Of a stretch of 37,653 nt of DNA, positions 8,853 through 16,195 are shown in pieces. This stretch comes from an uncultured Cytophagales bacterium (lineage in GTDB: Bacteria; Bacteroidota; Bacteroidia; Cytophagales; 172606-1): positions 1 to 37,653 of the forward strand of contig CADCTQ010000290.1 of the NCBI GenBank assembly GCA_902805615.1, in the 5' to 3' direction. The position numbers were made by a program, and so were the translations under genes. The notes beneath the pieces are model-generated. The model made no database searches and was not told the origin of the DNA. It saw nothing but the letters and a program-made list of their open reading frames with translations. Positions within the stretch are counted from its first letter, which is position 1. Every line of letters begins with the position of its first letter.

Positions 8853-10088
8853 TTACCGGTACACGCTGCGGATGGCCGTGACGTCGGGGTCTGCTTGGGT
8901 GGAATGTGAAACGGATGATTTCACGAATTCTTTGAGGGCCGCCGGCACTTTACCGTCAATAGAAAGGGTACGCAGAGACGTATTATGTGCCAGTCCCCGG
9001 CACAAATGGTTCAGTCCGTCTTCGGAAAACTGGTGGCGGACGACATTCAGCGATTGCAAGGTTCGGGTCTTGCTTACCAATTGTCCCAGCATCACGGCTA
9101 CCGGGTCGGTCAGTTGGTTGGCCCGTGCTCCCAGCACTTGCGTGGACCGGCTGTACCCCAAGTCCAGGTGCCGGATGGCTGGGTGAGCGAGCAGGGCCTC
9201 CACCAGTGCCTTAGCGCCCTCCGGGCCGATCCCGTTGCTGGCCAGGCCCAGTTCGGTCAGGGTAGCATTGTCTCGTAAAGCGGCGGCCAGGGCGAAAGCT
9301 CCTTCATCTCCCAATTGGTTTACGTTCAGCAAAAGCGCAGTGATGCTAGATTCATTCCTGAGCAGTTCACCCAGAACTACTGCCGCGGCCGGCGTGAGTT
9401 GATTGCCTCCCAGGTACAAACGTTGCACCTGGTTGTGCCCGTTTTGCAGCACGTCCGCCAGTTGCTTTACGCCCTCCACGCCAATGCCGGTATTGACCAG
9501 GTCCAGGATCCGGATCGTGCGGTTCTTTTGCAACAGGCTGACCAGGGCGTCCACTCCCTGCCGGCCGAAGGGGTTTCGTTTCAGCCACAGCCCTTCGATG
9601 GAGGTATTTTCAGCCAAAGCTTCTCCCAACAGCGCCAGGCCGTGCGGCTGTATGTAGTTACACCCCAGGTACAAGGTTTGGAGCGTAGGATGGTCTGCCA
9701 GTTGGGCGGCCAGGAATGCGGCCCCGGCATCCCCGACCCCGTTGGTACCCAGCAGCAAATGCCGGATTTTCTCATGCTTCCGCACGGCTGCCGCTACCTG
9801 AAGAGCGCCTTGCGGGCCCAGGTTTTGTTTGCAAAGGTCCAGCGTACCCGCCGGGGTAAGGGTTCCGATGGGAAACGTAAGGCTTACCGGGGGCAAGGCA
9901 TTCGTTTGCAGGTATTCGAGTAAAGGTGCCAATTGAGCCTGTGCCTGCGCCGAAAGTTCGTACGTCTGATCCACCGGACAGACAACCGGGTGTGAAGGGG
10001 AGAAAGCAGGTTTTGCCGGGCTCATGGTTGGTTCGGGTTGAATTGAGCGGTCTCTTCGTTCATCTACAGCAAGGGACAAGGTGGCCAT
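8853..10088 (-). CDS. Leucine-rich-repeat protein (RNase-inhibitor type)
   Basis: 411 residues from ATG 10088; a second in-frame ATG at 10025 (residue 22) is plausible. After a roughly 70-residue leader come about nine to ten repeats of about 28 residues with the pattern L-x-L-x(2)-N-x-I/L-x(2)-x-G-A-x-A-L, typical of the RNase inhibitor class of LRRs (alternating strand and helix, as in NLR proteins). One repeat near residue 320 carries an insertion. No signal peptide, transmembrane segment or NTPase domain is visible, so it is predicted to be a soluble cytoplasmic binding protein. It follows the SDR-like gene by 10 nt, which implies an operon, so it may bind that protein or its partner. This repeat class is common in eukaryotes and patchy in bacteria. 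Confidence 0.82.
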   Translation of the reverse strand: MATLSLAVDERRDRSIQPEPTMSPAKPAFSPSHPVVCPVDQTYELSAQAQAQLAPLLEYLQTNALPPVSLTFPIGTLTPAGTLDLCKQNLGPQGALQVAAAVRKHEKIRHLLLGTNGVGDAGAAFLAAQLADHPTLQTLYLGCNYIQPHGLALLGEALAENTSIEGLWLKRNPFGRQGVDALVSLLQKNRTIRILDLVNTGIGVEGVKQLADVLQNGHNQVQRLYLGGNQLTPAAAVVLGELLRNESSITALLLNVNQLGDEGAFALAAALRDNATLTELGLASNGIGPEGAKALVEALLAHPAIRHLDLGYSRSTQVLGARANQLTDPVAVMLGQLVSKTRTLQSLNVVRHQFSEDGLNHLCRGLAHNTSLRTLSIDGKVPAALKEFVKSSVSHSTQADPDVTAIRSVYR

Positions 10089-10098
10089 AAATAACTGC

Positions 10099-11505
10099 TT
10101 ACCAGGGATGAGGCTGGTAATCTTTCAGGAAATGCCCGAACGGAGGAACGGCCTCCTCCAGCAGACCCCGCACAATCGGATCGTATATGCGGGCGGCGCC
10201 GTCCATTTCATCCAGCGGTGGCACAAAACCGTAGGTGCGGTTGCGGATTTTAGCCGGATGCGGATTCTCATCGGTGATCCAGCCGGTGTCCACACTGTTC
10301 ATGTAGATGCCCCAATGAGCGTACTCGGTTGCCGCCGTACGGGTCATCATGTTCAGGGCGGCTTTGGCCATGTTGGTATGCGGATGAAAATGGGTTTTGG
10401 AAGTCCGGTTGAATTGCCCTTCCATGGCCGATACGTTGATGATGAAGCGGCGCGGGAACGGCGAACGTTGCAGCAGGGGCTTCAATTTTCCGTTCAGCAA
10501 AAAAGGGGCGAAGGCGTTCACCAGGTGTACCTCCAGCAGTTCCACGGTATCTACCCCCTCCAAACCCAAACGCCAGCTGTTCAAGGCACGCAGATCAGCC
10601 TGCTGGCCGAACCGGTCGTAGACGCCCGCCGGAAAAGCCGGATCGGGAGGCAGGTGGATCGGCAGGACGGAAGGGGTGGTTGAACCGGATGGGTGCGGAG
10701 CCGCGGCCAGTACGCTTTGCTGGGCGAGGGGCAACTGATTCCGTGGCGTATTTTCCACCTCCCGCAAATGCCGGTAAAAACCCGCCGGACGCCGGATGGT
10801 CTGGGCTGCATTGTTGATGAGAATGTCTAAATGGGGTACCGTTGCCTGGATGTGCTCAATGAATGCTTCTACCGCCGGGATGTTGCGTAAGTCGAGCGGA
10901 TGGATTTGCAGACGCTCCCCCCAGCACGCAAAATCCGTTTCGGCCGCGTACCGCCCGGCCGCCTCCTGGGGAAAACGGGTCGTAACAATCACCCGGGCGC
11001 CGTCGCGCAGCAATTTCAGGCTGGTCGCGTAGCCAATCTTGATGCGCCCCCCGGTGAGCAGGGCAATTCGTCCGCCCAGGTCCGTGCACTGCCGGCGGCG
11101 GTCGTAGTTGAACCGGGCACAATCGGGACAAAGCAGGTGGTAGAAAAAATGCACTTCCTGGTACAGGCGTTTGCACACGTAGCACCGGTTTGGCTGCGAC
11201 AGGGCGAATGACCGAGGGGTTGCCGCGCCTGGTGCGCTTTCCGGTAGCACCGGTTGTGCGGCGGCCGGTACCGCTTCCTGCTGCACCAAAACCGTACTTT
11301 CCTCTACCAGCCGGTCCGCCGCGCGTTGCTCCCGGAGGCTTTCTTTGCGAATGGTTTTGCGGGCTTGTTTATGCAATTTGGTAACCAGCCCTTTGAGTTG
11401 AAAGGTGTCGGGGGCTGCGTCGGGATTCCGCGAAAGCACCTGCAACACCTTCAGGCAGGCTTGCCATTCCTGGGGGGAAAAAGAGGGTTCATCAGGCAGC
11501 GACAT
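10099..11505 (-). CDS. Zinc-ribbon SDR-like protein, catalytic Tyr replaced
   Basis: 468 residues from ATG 11505; a TTG at 11520 is less likely. Residues 1-100 are helical/charged and then low complexity. A CxxC-x14-CxxC pair (Cys108, 111, 126, 129) looks like a zinc ribbon. Residues about 145-468 form a short-chain dehydrogenase/reductase fold: cofactor loop TGGRIKIG (151-158), NNAAQ (231-235) in place of NNAG, and the catalytic-type serine Ser359. The usual YxxxK is TNMAK here, with Thr377 where Tyr belongs and Lys381 kept. A standard SDR redox reaction is therefore doubtful. It could bind NAD(P) without ordinary catalysis, or use other chemistry. Long SDR proteins with this zinc-ribbon layout are, as far as I recall, scattered across bacteria and some protists without assigned function. 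It is the first gene of a two-gene operon with the LRR protein. Confidence 0.75.
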   Translation of the reverse strand: MSLPDEPSFSPQEWQACLKVLQVLSRNPDAAPDTFQLKGLVTKLHKQARKTIRKESLREQRAADRLVEESTVLVQQEAVPAAAQPVLPESAPGAATPRSFALSQPNRCYVCKRLYQEVHFFYHLLCPDCARFNYDRRRQCTDLGGRIALLTGGRIKIGYATSLKLLRDGARVIVTTRFPQEAAGRYAAETDFACWGERLQIHPLDLRNIPAVEAFIEHIQATVPHLDILINNAAQTIRRPAGFYRHLREVENTPRNQLPLAQQSVLAAAPHPSGSTTPSVLPIHLPPDPAFPAGVYDRFGQQADLRALNSWRLGLEGVDTVELLEVHLVNAFAPFLLNGKLKPLLQRSPFPRRFIINVSAMEGQFNRTSKTHFHPHTNMAKAALNMMTRTAATEYAHWGIYMNSVDTGWITDENPHPAKIRNRTYGFVPPLDEMDGAARIYDPIVRGLLEEAVPPFGHFLKDYQPHPW

Positions 11506-11545
11506 ACACCAATCGGACAATCTTGATAACTGCTTGTTGGAAAAG

Positions 11546-11618
11546 CAAGACCGGCCAGAATCGAACTGGCAACCTCCGCCCTAGCAGGACGGTGCTCTTC
11601 CATTTGAGCTACGGTCTT
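11546..11618 (-). tRNA. tRNA with GCT anticodon, class I fold (atypical tRNA-Ser)
   Basis: The minus strand folds into a full cloverleaf of 73 nt: acceptor AAGACCG/CGGTCTT (7 bp), D-stem GCTC/GAGC, anticodon stem CCGTC/GGCGG (one T-G pair) with loop CTGCTAG, 5 nt variable region, T-stem GCCAG/CTGGC with loop TTCGATT, discriminator G. The anticodon GCT would read the Ser codons AGC and AGT, and G73 fits serine. Bacterial tRNA-Ser should carry a long variable arm, and this one does not. CCA is not encoded. It lies 40 nt upstream of the SDR-like start codon on the same strand. The fold looks intact rather than decayed, so charging identity is uncertain. Confidence 0.8.
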
Positions 11619-11707
11619 ACCGGATGACAATATACTGCTTTCCCGCAAAGTTGCCGTTAGTCAGTCAGTGCCTCACGAAAGCAGGAGAAATCGGAGGCAG
11701 GAAAAGA

Positions 11708-11784
11708 TGGCAAGACTGGTCAGAGTCGAACTGACAGCCTCCGCCGTGAAAGGGCGGCGTTCTTCCTGCTTAAACTACAGCCTT
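11708..11784 (-). tRNA. tRNA-Glu-like (TTC anticodon), divergent
   Basis: Cloverleaf on the minus strand: acceptor AAGGCTG/CAGTCTT (one G-T pair), D-stem GTTT/GAAC, anticodon stem CCGCC/GGCGG with loop CTTTCAC, variable AGGCT, T-stem GTCAG/CTGAC with loop TTCGACT, discriminator G, and an encoded CCA (11710-11708). The anticodon arm equals that of ordinary bacterial tRNA-Glu(UUC), but the first two acceptor pairs are A-T rather than G-C and the D-arm is weak. Its acceptor end resembles that of the tRNA 90 nt downstream (both end GTCTTG), which suggests the two are related in origin or use. Confidence 0.82.
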
Positions 11785-11792
11785 GCCGGAAG

Positions 11793-11823
11793 TTAATATA
11801 GGATTTTCTGACTATGGGCACAA
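11793..11823 (-). promoter_or_regulatory. Candidate promoter of the tRNA pair
   Basis: On the minus strand TTG (11823-11821), a 20 nt spacer, then TATATTAA (11800-11793), close to the Bacteroidota TTTG/TAnnTTTG arrangement with an imperfect -7 box. It ends 9 nt before the tRNA-Glu-like 5' end. No separate promoter box was seen between the tRNAs and the SDR-like gene. Confidence 0.35.
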
Positions 11824-12036
11824 CCGGCGTACGGGTTTTAACAGCACATTTAAGGCTATTCGACCGCAGTTGAAGGAATATGACTCGGTAGAGGCGTATT
11901 CGGAAATCATCCCCCTACCCCCTTCGGCCCTTGCACCAACCTGCCCGCAAGGGGGACTGCGTAGTCACCGGTTCCGCCCCAAGGGAACCACCCATTCCCA
12001 CGCTCAAACGCCCCTATTCCCTGACACCCAAACTCC

Positions 12037-12672
12037 CTAAAACGTCAGCGGGTCGAAGTGCTTGAAGTGGCCGTTGAGCTTGACGAGTTCCTTGGTGCGT
12101 TCCATTTCGGCCACGATGGGAATGGCGCGTTCGAGGTGGCGCAGCAGGAAAGCCTGCCGTTCGCCCTCCGTGCGGATCGTGAGCATCTCGTACTCCTGCT
12201 CCACGGAGAGGCCCAGCTTGTGGGCGAGTTGGTAGGAAATGCAGTTGGAATGGCGCAGGTCCAGCTCGAAGGGCATCTTGAGCAGGCCGTACAGGCGCTT
12301 CACCTGGCCGATCAGCTCGTTGCGCACGTCGTCGGCGTAGGTTTCGTCCTCGTCCACGTACTCGATCTCCCCGCCGGGGTAGAGCTTGCCCGGGGCCAGC
12401 TTCTGGAATTGCAGCAGCCGGAACACCCGTACGCCTTCCGTTTCCACGTCCATGCGGCCGTCGTCGTAGCGCCGGTTGAGCGATTTCACCCGGATTTCGG
12501 TGCCGAACTTCTGCACGCGGTCCCCGATGAACGCCGGGATGCCGAAGGTTTTCCGCTCTTCGAGGCATTCGTTGATGAGTTGCCGGTAGCGGGGCTCAAA
12601 AATGTGCAGGTTGAGCTTTTCGTACGGGAAGGCCACCAGGTTAAGGGGGAACAAGGGCAAATAAGACGACAT
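12037..12672 (-). CDS. Stand-alone Lon substrate-binding (LON-N) domain protein
   Basis: 211 residues beginning with the classic opening of the Lon N-terminal domain (PF02190): L-F-P-L-N-L-V near residue 7, F-E-P-R-Y-R at 25-30, and G-x(2)-A-x-I at 44-49. There is no AAA+ ATPase or Ser-Lys protease domain. The C-terminal 90 residues are helical and charged. Such short LON-domain proteins are widespread and are usually annotated as peptidase S16 or Lon-like; they are thought to bind protein substrates rather than cleave them. A TACCTTTG promoter box lies about 110 nt upstream (12783-12790), so it has its own transcript, downstream of and separate from gldH. Confidence 0.88.
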   Translation of the reverse strand: MSSYLPLFPLNLVAFPYEKLNLHIFEPRYRQLINECLEERKTFGIPAFIGDRVQKFGTEIRVKSLNRRYDDGRMDVETEGVRVFRLLQFQKLAPGKLYPGGEIEYVDEDETYADDVRNELIGQVKRLYGLLKMPFELDLRHSNCISYQLAHKLGLSVEQEYEMLTIRTEGERQAFLLRHLERAIPIVAEMERTKELVKLNGHFKHFDPLTF

Positions 12673-12782
12673 AACAACTAGGGTTGATGCCCGGACCGAC
12701 GCCGGACAGTCCGGCCGGGGCCGGCTTTTGGATTCAAAACGGATTCGCTGCGGGTACCAAGGCTTCTACGCAAAATCGCGGG

Positions 12783-12790
12783 CAAAGGTA
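12783..12790 (-). promoter_or_regulatory. -7 promoter box (TACCTTTG) for LON-domain gene
   Basis: Exact TAnnTTTG on the minus strand. A TTTG lies 14 nt upstream (12808-12805), a shorter spacing than usual. The implied leader of about 100 nt contains a small GCCGGA/TCCGGC hairpin. Confidence 0.45.
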
Positions 12791-12837
12791 CCGGCTTGCG
12801 GCGGCAAACGCCCGGCCGGCCGGATTACCAGGCCAAA

Positions 12838-13317
12838 TCACTCGGCTTTCCCCCCGGTTTTCTCCACCCGCACCCCTACGCTCATGATGCCCGGCAGCGG
12901 ATCTTTGCGCATGTATTGCTTCACCTTGAAGGTATACGTGCCCGGGCGCGGAAACCGGTAATTGCCCACCGACAGGATGCGGTGGTCGAAAATGTCGCCC
13001 ACCCCGTCGCCCAGCGGCTTGCCCGTCTGCGGGTCCATCAGCGTCAGTTCCTGGAGGCGCGATTTGAGGATTTTGCCGGTGTTGTCGGACAGGTAATACG
13101 TGATGTAGAGGTTGTAGTACGGGTAGGCCGCCGCGTTGCGGATGTTGTAGTACAGGTTGTAGGGCACGCTTACGTCTTTCACCTCGAACTGGAACGCGGG
13201 AATCGTATCAATGTACCACTGGTAGCCTTCCAGGTCGTGGTTTTTTTCGTAGAGGCGGGCCGGATCACAAGATGCAAACAGGGCAACGATCAGCAACAGC
13301 GGCAGGAGTATTCTCAT
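12838..13317 (-). CDS. gldH: Gliding motility lipoprotein GldH
   Basis: 159 residues from ATG 13317. A longer open frame upstream is rejected because this ATG directly begins a lipoprotein signal peptide, MRILLPLLLIVALFASC, with lipidated Cys17. The mature part carries GldH features: an early D/Y-rich stretch (Y-Q-W-Y-I-D-T-I-P), the N-L-Y-Y-N-I-R-N motif near residue 55, and G-x-Y-x-F-x(2)-Q-Y-M-R near the end. GldH is an envelope lipoprotein required for gliding in Flavobacterium and is present in many Bacteroidota with a T9SS. It lies downstream of ricT but has its own promoter; an inverted repeat sits in its predicted 5' leader. Confidence 0.88.
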   Translation of the reverse strand: MRILLPLLLIVALFASCDPARLYEKNHDLEGYQWYIDTIPAFQFEVKDVSVPYNLYYNIRNAAAYPYYNLYITYYLSDNTGKILKSRLQELTLMDPQTGKPLGDGVGDIFDHRILSVGNYRFPRPGTYTFKVKQYMRKDPLPGIMSVGVRVEKTGGKAE

Positions 13318-13337
13318 GGGCAGGGAAAAGGTGAATG

Positions 13338-13430
13338 GTTGTTGGTCGTTCGTTGATCGTTGTTCGATGATGGATGGTCCTGACCACGCCGGTTCGGCTG
13401 CCGAACAACTAATAACGAACAACCAACAAC
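13338..13430. repeat. Inverted repeat of heptamer units in the gldH leader
   Basis: The arm 13338-13354 pairs with 13414-13430 over 16 of 17 positions. From 13338 the sequence reads as six consecutive degenerate 7-mers (GTTGTTG, GTCGTTC, GTTGATC, GTTGTTC, GATGATG, GATGGTC). It lies between the promoter at 13442 and the start codon, so it would be in the 5' UTR. Confidence 0.7.
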
Positions 13431-13441
13431 GAAAACCGCTG

Positions 13442-13472
13442 CAAAAGTAACACATCCGCCGGCAGTGCAAAA
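13442..13472 (-). promoter_or_regulatory. Promoter of gldH
   Basis: On the minus strand TTTTG (13472-13468), an 18 nt spacer, then TACTTTTG (13449-13442), an excellent fit to the Bacteroidota consensus. The -33 box abuts the T-tract of the ricT terminator. Confidence 0.65.
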
Positions 13473-13473
13473 T

Positions 13474-13499
13474 AAAAAGGGCAGGCGCAATGCCTGCCC
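13474..13499 (-). terminator. Rho-independent terminator of ricT
   Basis: Perfect 8 bp stem GGGCAGGC/GCCTGCCC (13492-13499 and 13479-13486) with a 5 nt loop, then TTTTT on the minus strand (13478-13474). Confidence 0.8.
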
Positions 13500-13556
13500 T
13501 CCGTAATTGCAATGGTTCCCGCCCGGTCTGGTTCAAGCGTGGACGCCTAAACCTGA

Positions 13557-13592
13557 CGCATCCGGCCCTGCCTGGGTGGCAGCCCGGATGCG
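13557..13592. repeat. Large two-tier hairpin downstream of ricT
   Basis: Nine-pair outer stem CGCATCCGG/CCGGATGCG (13557-13565, 13584-13592) and five-pair inner stem CTGCC/GGCAG (13568-13572, 13578-13582) with a TGGGT loop. It lies 17 nt past the ricT stop with no T-tract, so it may be an RNA-stabilising structure ahead of the true terminator. Confidence 0.65.
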
Positions 13593-13608
13593 CCAACCCG
13601 TACGCTGC

Positions 13609-14733
13609 CTACGGCTTGGGCGTGGGCGTCGGCGCCGCCCCGGACGCGGCGGGCTTTTTCTTTTTCTTCTTGAACTTCTTGGCCTTGTCCTGCTTGGTGA
13701 ACTTCTTGTCGAGCTGGGCCAGGTCGCTGTTGAGCGGCGCGGGGGCCAGGGCGACTTCCATTTCGTTGATTTCGAGGGAGGCGGGTTTATGGCCTTTCTT
13801 GTTGAGCGAAATGATCTCGGTCACCCGTTCCACCGACACGGGGTGCCAGGAGGTTTCGTCGTGGTAGCCGAACCAGAGAATGCGCTTGAAGATGTCGGTT
13901 TTCTGGAGATAGGCGGGGCCTTTCTGGGTAAACAGCGGGCCGTCCACCGACGGAATGTCCTTGAGGGATTCCATGTACGTCTCCAGTTCGTAGTTGAGGC
14001 AGCACTTGAGGCGTCCGCACTGGCCGGAGAGCTTGGTGGGGTTGAGGGAGAGGTTCTGGTAGCGGGCCGCCCCGGTCGAAACGCTCTTGAAGTCGGTGAG
14101 CCAGGTGGAGCAGCACAGTTCGCGGCCGCAGGAGCCCAGGCCGCCCAGCCGTCCGGCTTCCTGCCGCAGGCTGATCTGTTTCATCTCCACCCGAATCTTG
14201 AATTCGGCGGCCAGCAGCTTGATGAGTTCGCGGAAGTCCACCCGTTCGTCGGCCGAGTAGTAGAAGGTGGCCTTGGTGTTGTCGGCCTGGTATTCCACGT
14301 CCGACAGTTTCATTTCCAGCTTCAGTTCGCCGATGATCTGGCGGGTGCGGAACAGGGTGGGCATTTCGCGGGCTTTCGCCTGTTCGTACTTGTCCTTGTC
14401 CTTGGGCGAAGCAACGCGGTAGATCATTTTCAAATCTTCGGTCTCCTGCACGCCTTTTTTGCGCATCTGGAGGCGCACCAGGTCGCCCTGCATGGATACG
14501 AAGCCCAGGTGGTGTCCGTTCTGCACTTCCACGATCACGGCGTCGCCCGAGTACAGGTCCAGGCCGTTCACGTTGCGGTAAAATTCTTTCCGCCCACCTT
14601 TAAAACGCACTTCTACGGTATTGAAACGATTGTTCGCGGGAACGTCCATGTCGCTGAGCCAATCGAAAACTGCCATTTTTTCAAATTCACCGGTGGCGCA
14701 TCCGCCCCCGGACGTACATGTGTTGCATGCCAT
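13609..14733 (-). CDS. ricT: PSP1-domain protein, RicT/YaaT homologue
   Basis: 374 residues. The core (about 37-290) is the PSP1 domain, with the signature cysteine clusters S-C-G-R-E-L-C-C (201-208) and Q-C-G-R-L-K-C-C (238-245); the N-terminus adds a C-N-T-C...C cluster (3-12). In Bacillus the RicA-RicF-RicT complex carries iron-sulphur clusters and affects RNA processing and competence. RicA and RicF are absent from this window, so the Bacteroidota role is unknown. The tail from about residue 340 is strongly basic (run of lysines) then Pro/Ala rich, suggesting nucleic acid contact. An AAAGG motif sits just before the ATG. RicT next to gldH is a usual Bacteroidota arrangement. Confidence 0.88.
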   Translation of the reverse strand: MACNTCTSGGGCATGEFEKMAVFDWLSDMDVPANNRFNTVEVRFKGGRKEFYRNVNGLDLYSGDAVIVEVQNGHHLGFVSMQGDLVRLQMRKKGVQETEDLKMIYRVASPKDKDKYEQAKAREMPTLFRTRQIIGELKLEMKLSDVEYQADNTKATFYYSADERVDFRELIKLLAAEFKIRVEMKQISLRQEAGRLGGLGSCGRELCCSTWLTDFKSVSTGAARYQNLSLNPTKLSGQCGRLKCCLNYELETYMESLKDIPSVDGPLFTQKGPAYLQKTDIFKRILWFGYHDETSWHPVSVERVTEIISLNKKGHKPASLEINEMEVALAPAPLNSDLAQLDKKFTKQDKAKKFKKKKKKPAASGAAPTPTPKP

Positions 14734-14899
14734 AGCCTTTCACTTATATTTAAATCGGCCCGAAGCCTACGTTGTAAATGATTACTTCGATTATTTCACT
14801 GCTCGTATTGTACGTGCGCCCACTTCCCAATTGCGGAAAAATGATCTCAGCAATTCACAAAATAACGGAGGTAATTCACAATTCCTAGAAAAAAATCCC

Positions 14900-16180
14900 T
14901 TACAGGTAGGCCAATAGGTCCGTACCGATGTCCCGCCGGAAATACTTTCCTTCAAAATCCACCTTTTCGGCGGCCGCCCGGGCTTTGGCGGCGGCTTCCT
15001 CCAGGGTTGCTCCCATCCCCGTCAGGGCCAGCACCCGGCCTCCGTCCGTTACAACGTTGCCCGCGGCCAGCTTTGTTCCGGCGTGGAAAGAAATAACGCT
15101 TTCCGTCGCCTCCAGGCCCGTCATGACCTTGCCCTTTTCGTAAGGTCCGGGGTAGCCGCCCGACACCAGCATCACCGTCACGGCCGTGTGCGGGTCCACC
15201 TCCGGCTGCACGCCGGCCAGTTCCTTGCGGGCGGCGGCTTCCAGCAGCGTCACCAGGTCCGACCGCAGGCGCGGCAGCACCACTTCGGTTTCGGGGTCGC
15301 CCATGCGCACGTTGTACTCGATCACGTAGGGGTCGCCGCCCACGTTCATCAGGCCAATGAACAGGAACCCCACGTAGTCCATGCCGGCGCCTTGCAGGCC
15401 GGCCACGGTGGGCTTCACGATCCGTTCATCCACCTTCGCCAGGAAATCCACGTCGGCGAACGGCACCGGCGAGACGGCACCCATGCCGCCGGTATTGGGT
15501 CCGGTGTCGTCCTCCCCGACCCGCTTGTAGTCTTTGGCTTCGGGCAGGAGCACGTAGTCGCGGCCGTCGGTGAGCACGAATACCGACAGTTCAATGCCGG
15601 CCAGGAACTCCTCCACCACCACCTTGCGGCTGGCTTCGCCAAACTGGCCCCCCAGCATGTTGCGCAGCGTGGTTTCTGCCTCCTCGTGGCTGGCGGCAAT
15701 GACCACGCCCTTGCCGGCGGCCAGGCCATCGGCCTTGAGCACCACCGGCAACGAGTGCGTCCGCAGGTATGCGAGCCCTTCGTCGAGGGATGGGGCGGTG
15801 AAAGTGGCCGACCGGGCCGTGGGAATGTCGTTTTCGCGCATGAACGCCTTTGCCCAGTCTTTGCTGCCTTCGAGCCGGGCCCCGGCCGCGTCGGGCCCTA
15901 CCAGGAGCACGTGCGCCAGGTCGGGGCGGGAACGGAAATGATTGCGGATGCCCCGCACGAGGGGTTCTTCGGGACCTACCAGCACCAAGTCGATGCGCCG
16001 CTCCAGCACGAGCGCCGAAATGGCGTCGAAGTCAGTAACGGCAATCGGTTCGTTGGTGGCAATTGCGGCGGTGCCGGCATTGCCGGGGGCCACGTAGAGT
16101 TGACCGCAGCGGGGGCTCTGGCGGATTTTCCACGCAAACGCGTGTTCGCGCCCCCCTGCTCCCAGGATGAGAATGTTCAT
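14900..16180 (-). CDS. purD: Phosphoribosylamine-glycine ligase
   Basis: 426 residues from ATG 16180, which begins directly with the N-terminal domain motif M-N-I-L-I-L-G-A-G-G-R-E-H (1-13). The ATP-grasp body follows, with P-V-V-L-K-A-D-G-L-A-A-G-K-G near residue 140, the D-Y-K-R-V-G-E-D-D-T-G-P-N-T-G-G-M-G segment near 215-235, and N-x-R-M-G-D-P-E-T-E near 290. PurD joins 5-phosphoribosylamine and glycine with ATP in step two of purine synthesis; cytoplasmic. The length is normal. It is preceded by recQ on the same strand and followed by ricT; a repeat-bearing gap separates it from recQ. No other purine genes are in the window. Confidence 0.96.
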   Translation of the reverse strand: MNILILGAGGREHAFAWKIRQSPRCGQLYVAPGNAGTAAIATNEPIAVTDFDAISALVLERRIDLVLVGPEEPLVRGIRNHFRSRPDLAHVLLVGPDAAGARLEGSKDWAKAFMRENDIPTARSATFTAPSLDEGLAYLRTHSLPVVLKADGLAAGKGVVIAASHEEAETTLRNMLGGQFGEASRKVVVEEFLAGIELSVFVLTDGRDYVLLPEAKDYKRVGEDDTGPNTGGMGAVSPVPFADVDFLAKVDERIVKPTVAGLQGAGMDYVGFLFIGLMNVGGDPYVIEYNVRMGDPETEVVLPRLRSDLVTLLEAAARKELAGVQPEVDPHTAVTVMLVSGGYPGPYEKGKVMTGLEATESVISFHAGTKLAAGNVVTDGGRVLALTGMGATLEEAAAKARAAAEKVDFEGKYFRRDIGTDLLAYL

Positions 16181-16195
16181 AGGTTTAGAGGAGTG

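Noticed and set aside
11451-11648. 65-residue minus-strand protein
   Set aside because: Its middle (V-A-Q-M-E-E-H-R-P-A-R-A-E-V) is the translated tRNA sequence at 11546-11618; such peptides are annotation artefacts.
11708-11784. tRNA gene as an integration site for a genomic island
   Set aside because: No integrase gene and no repeated tRNA 3' end were seen in the window.
11783-12040. 85-residue plus-strand ORF
   Set aside because: Starts inside the tRNA-Glu-like gene; Pro/Ser/His rich with no conserved pattern; likely intergenic.
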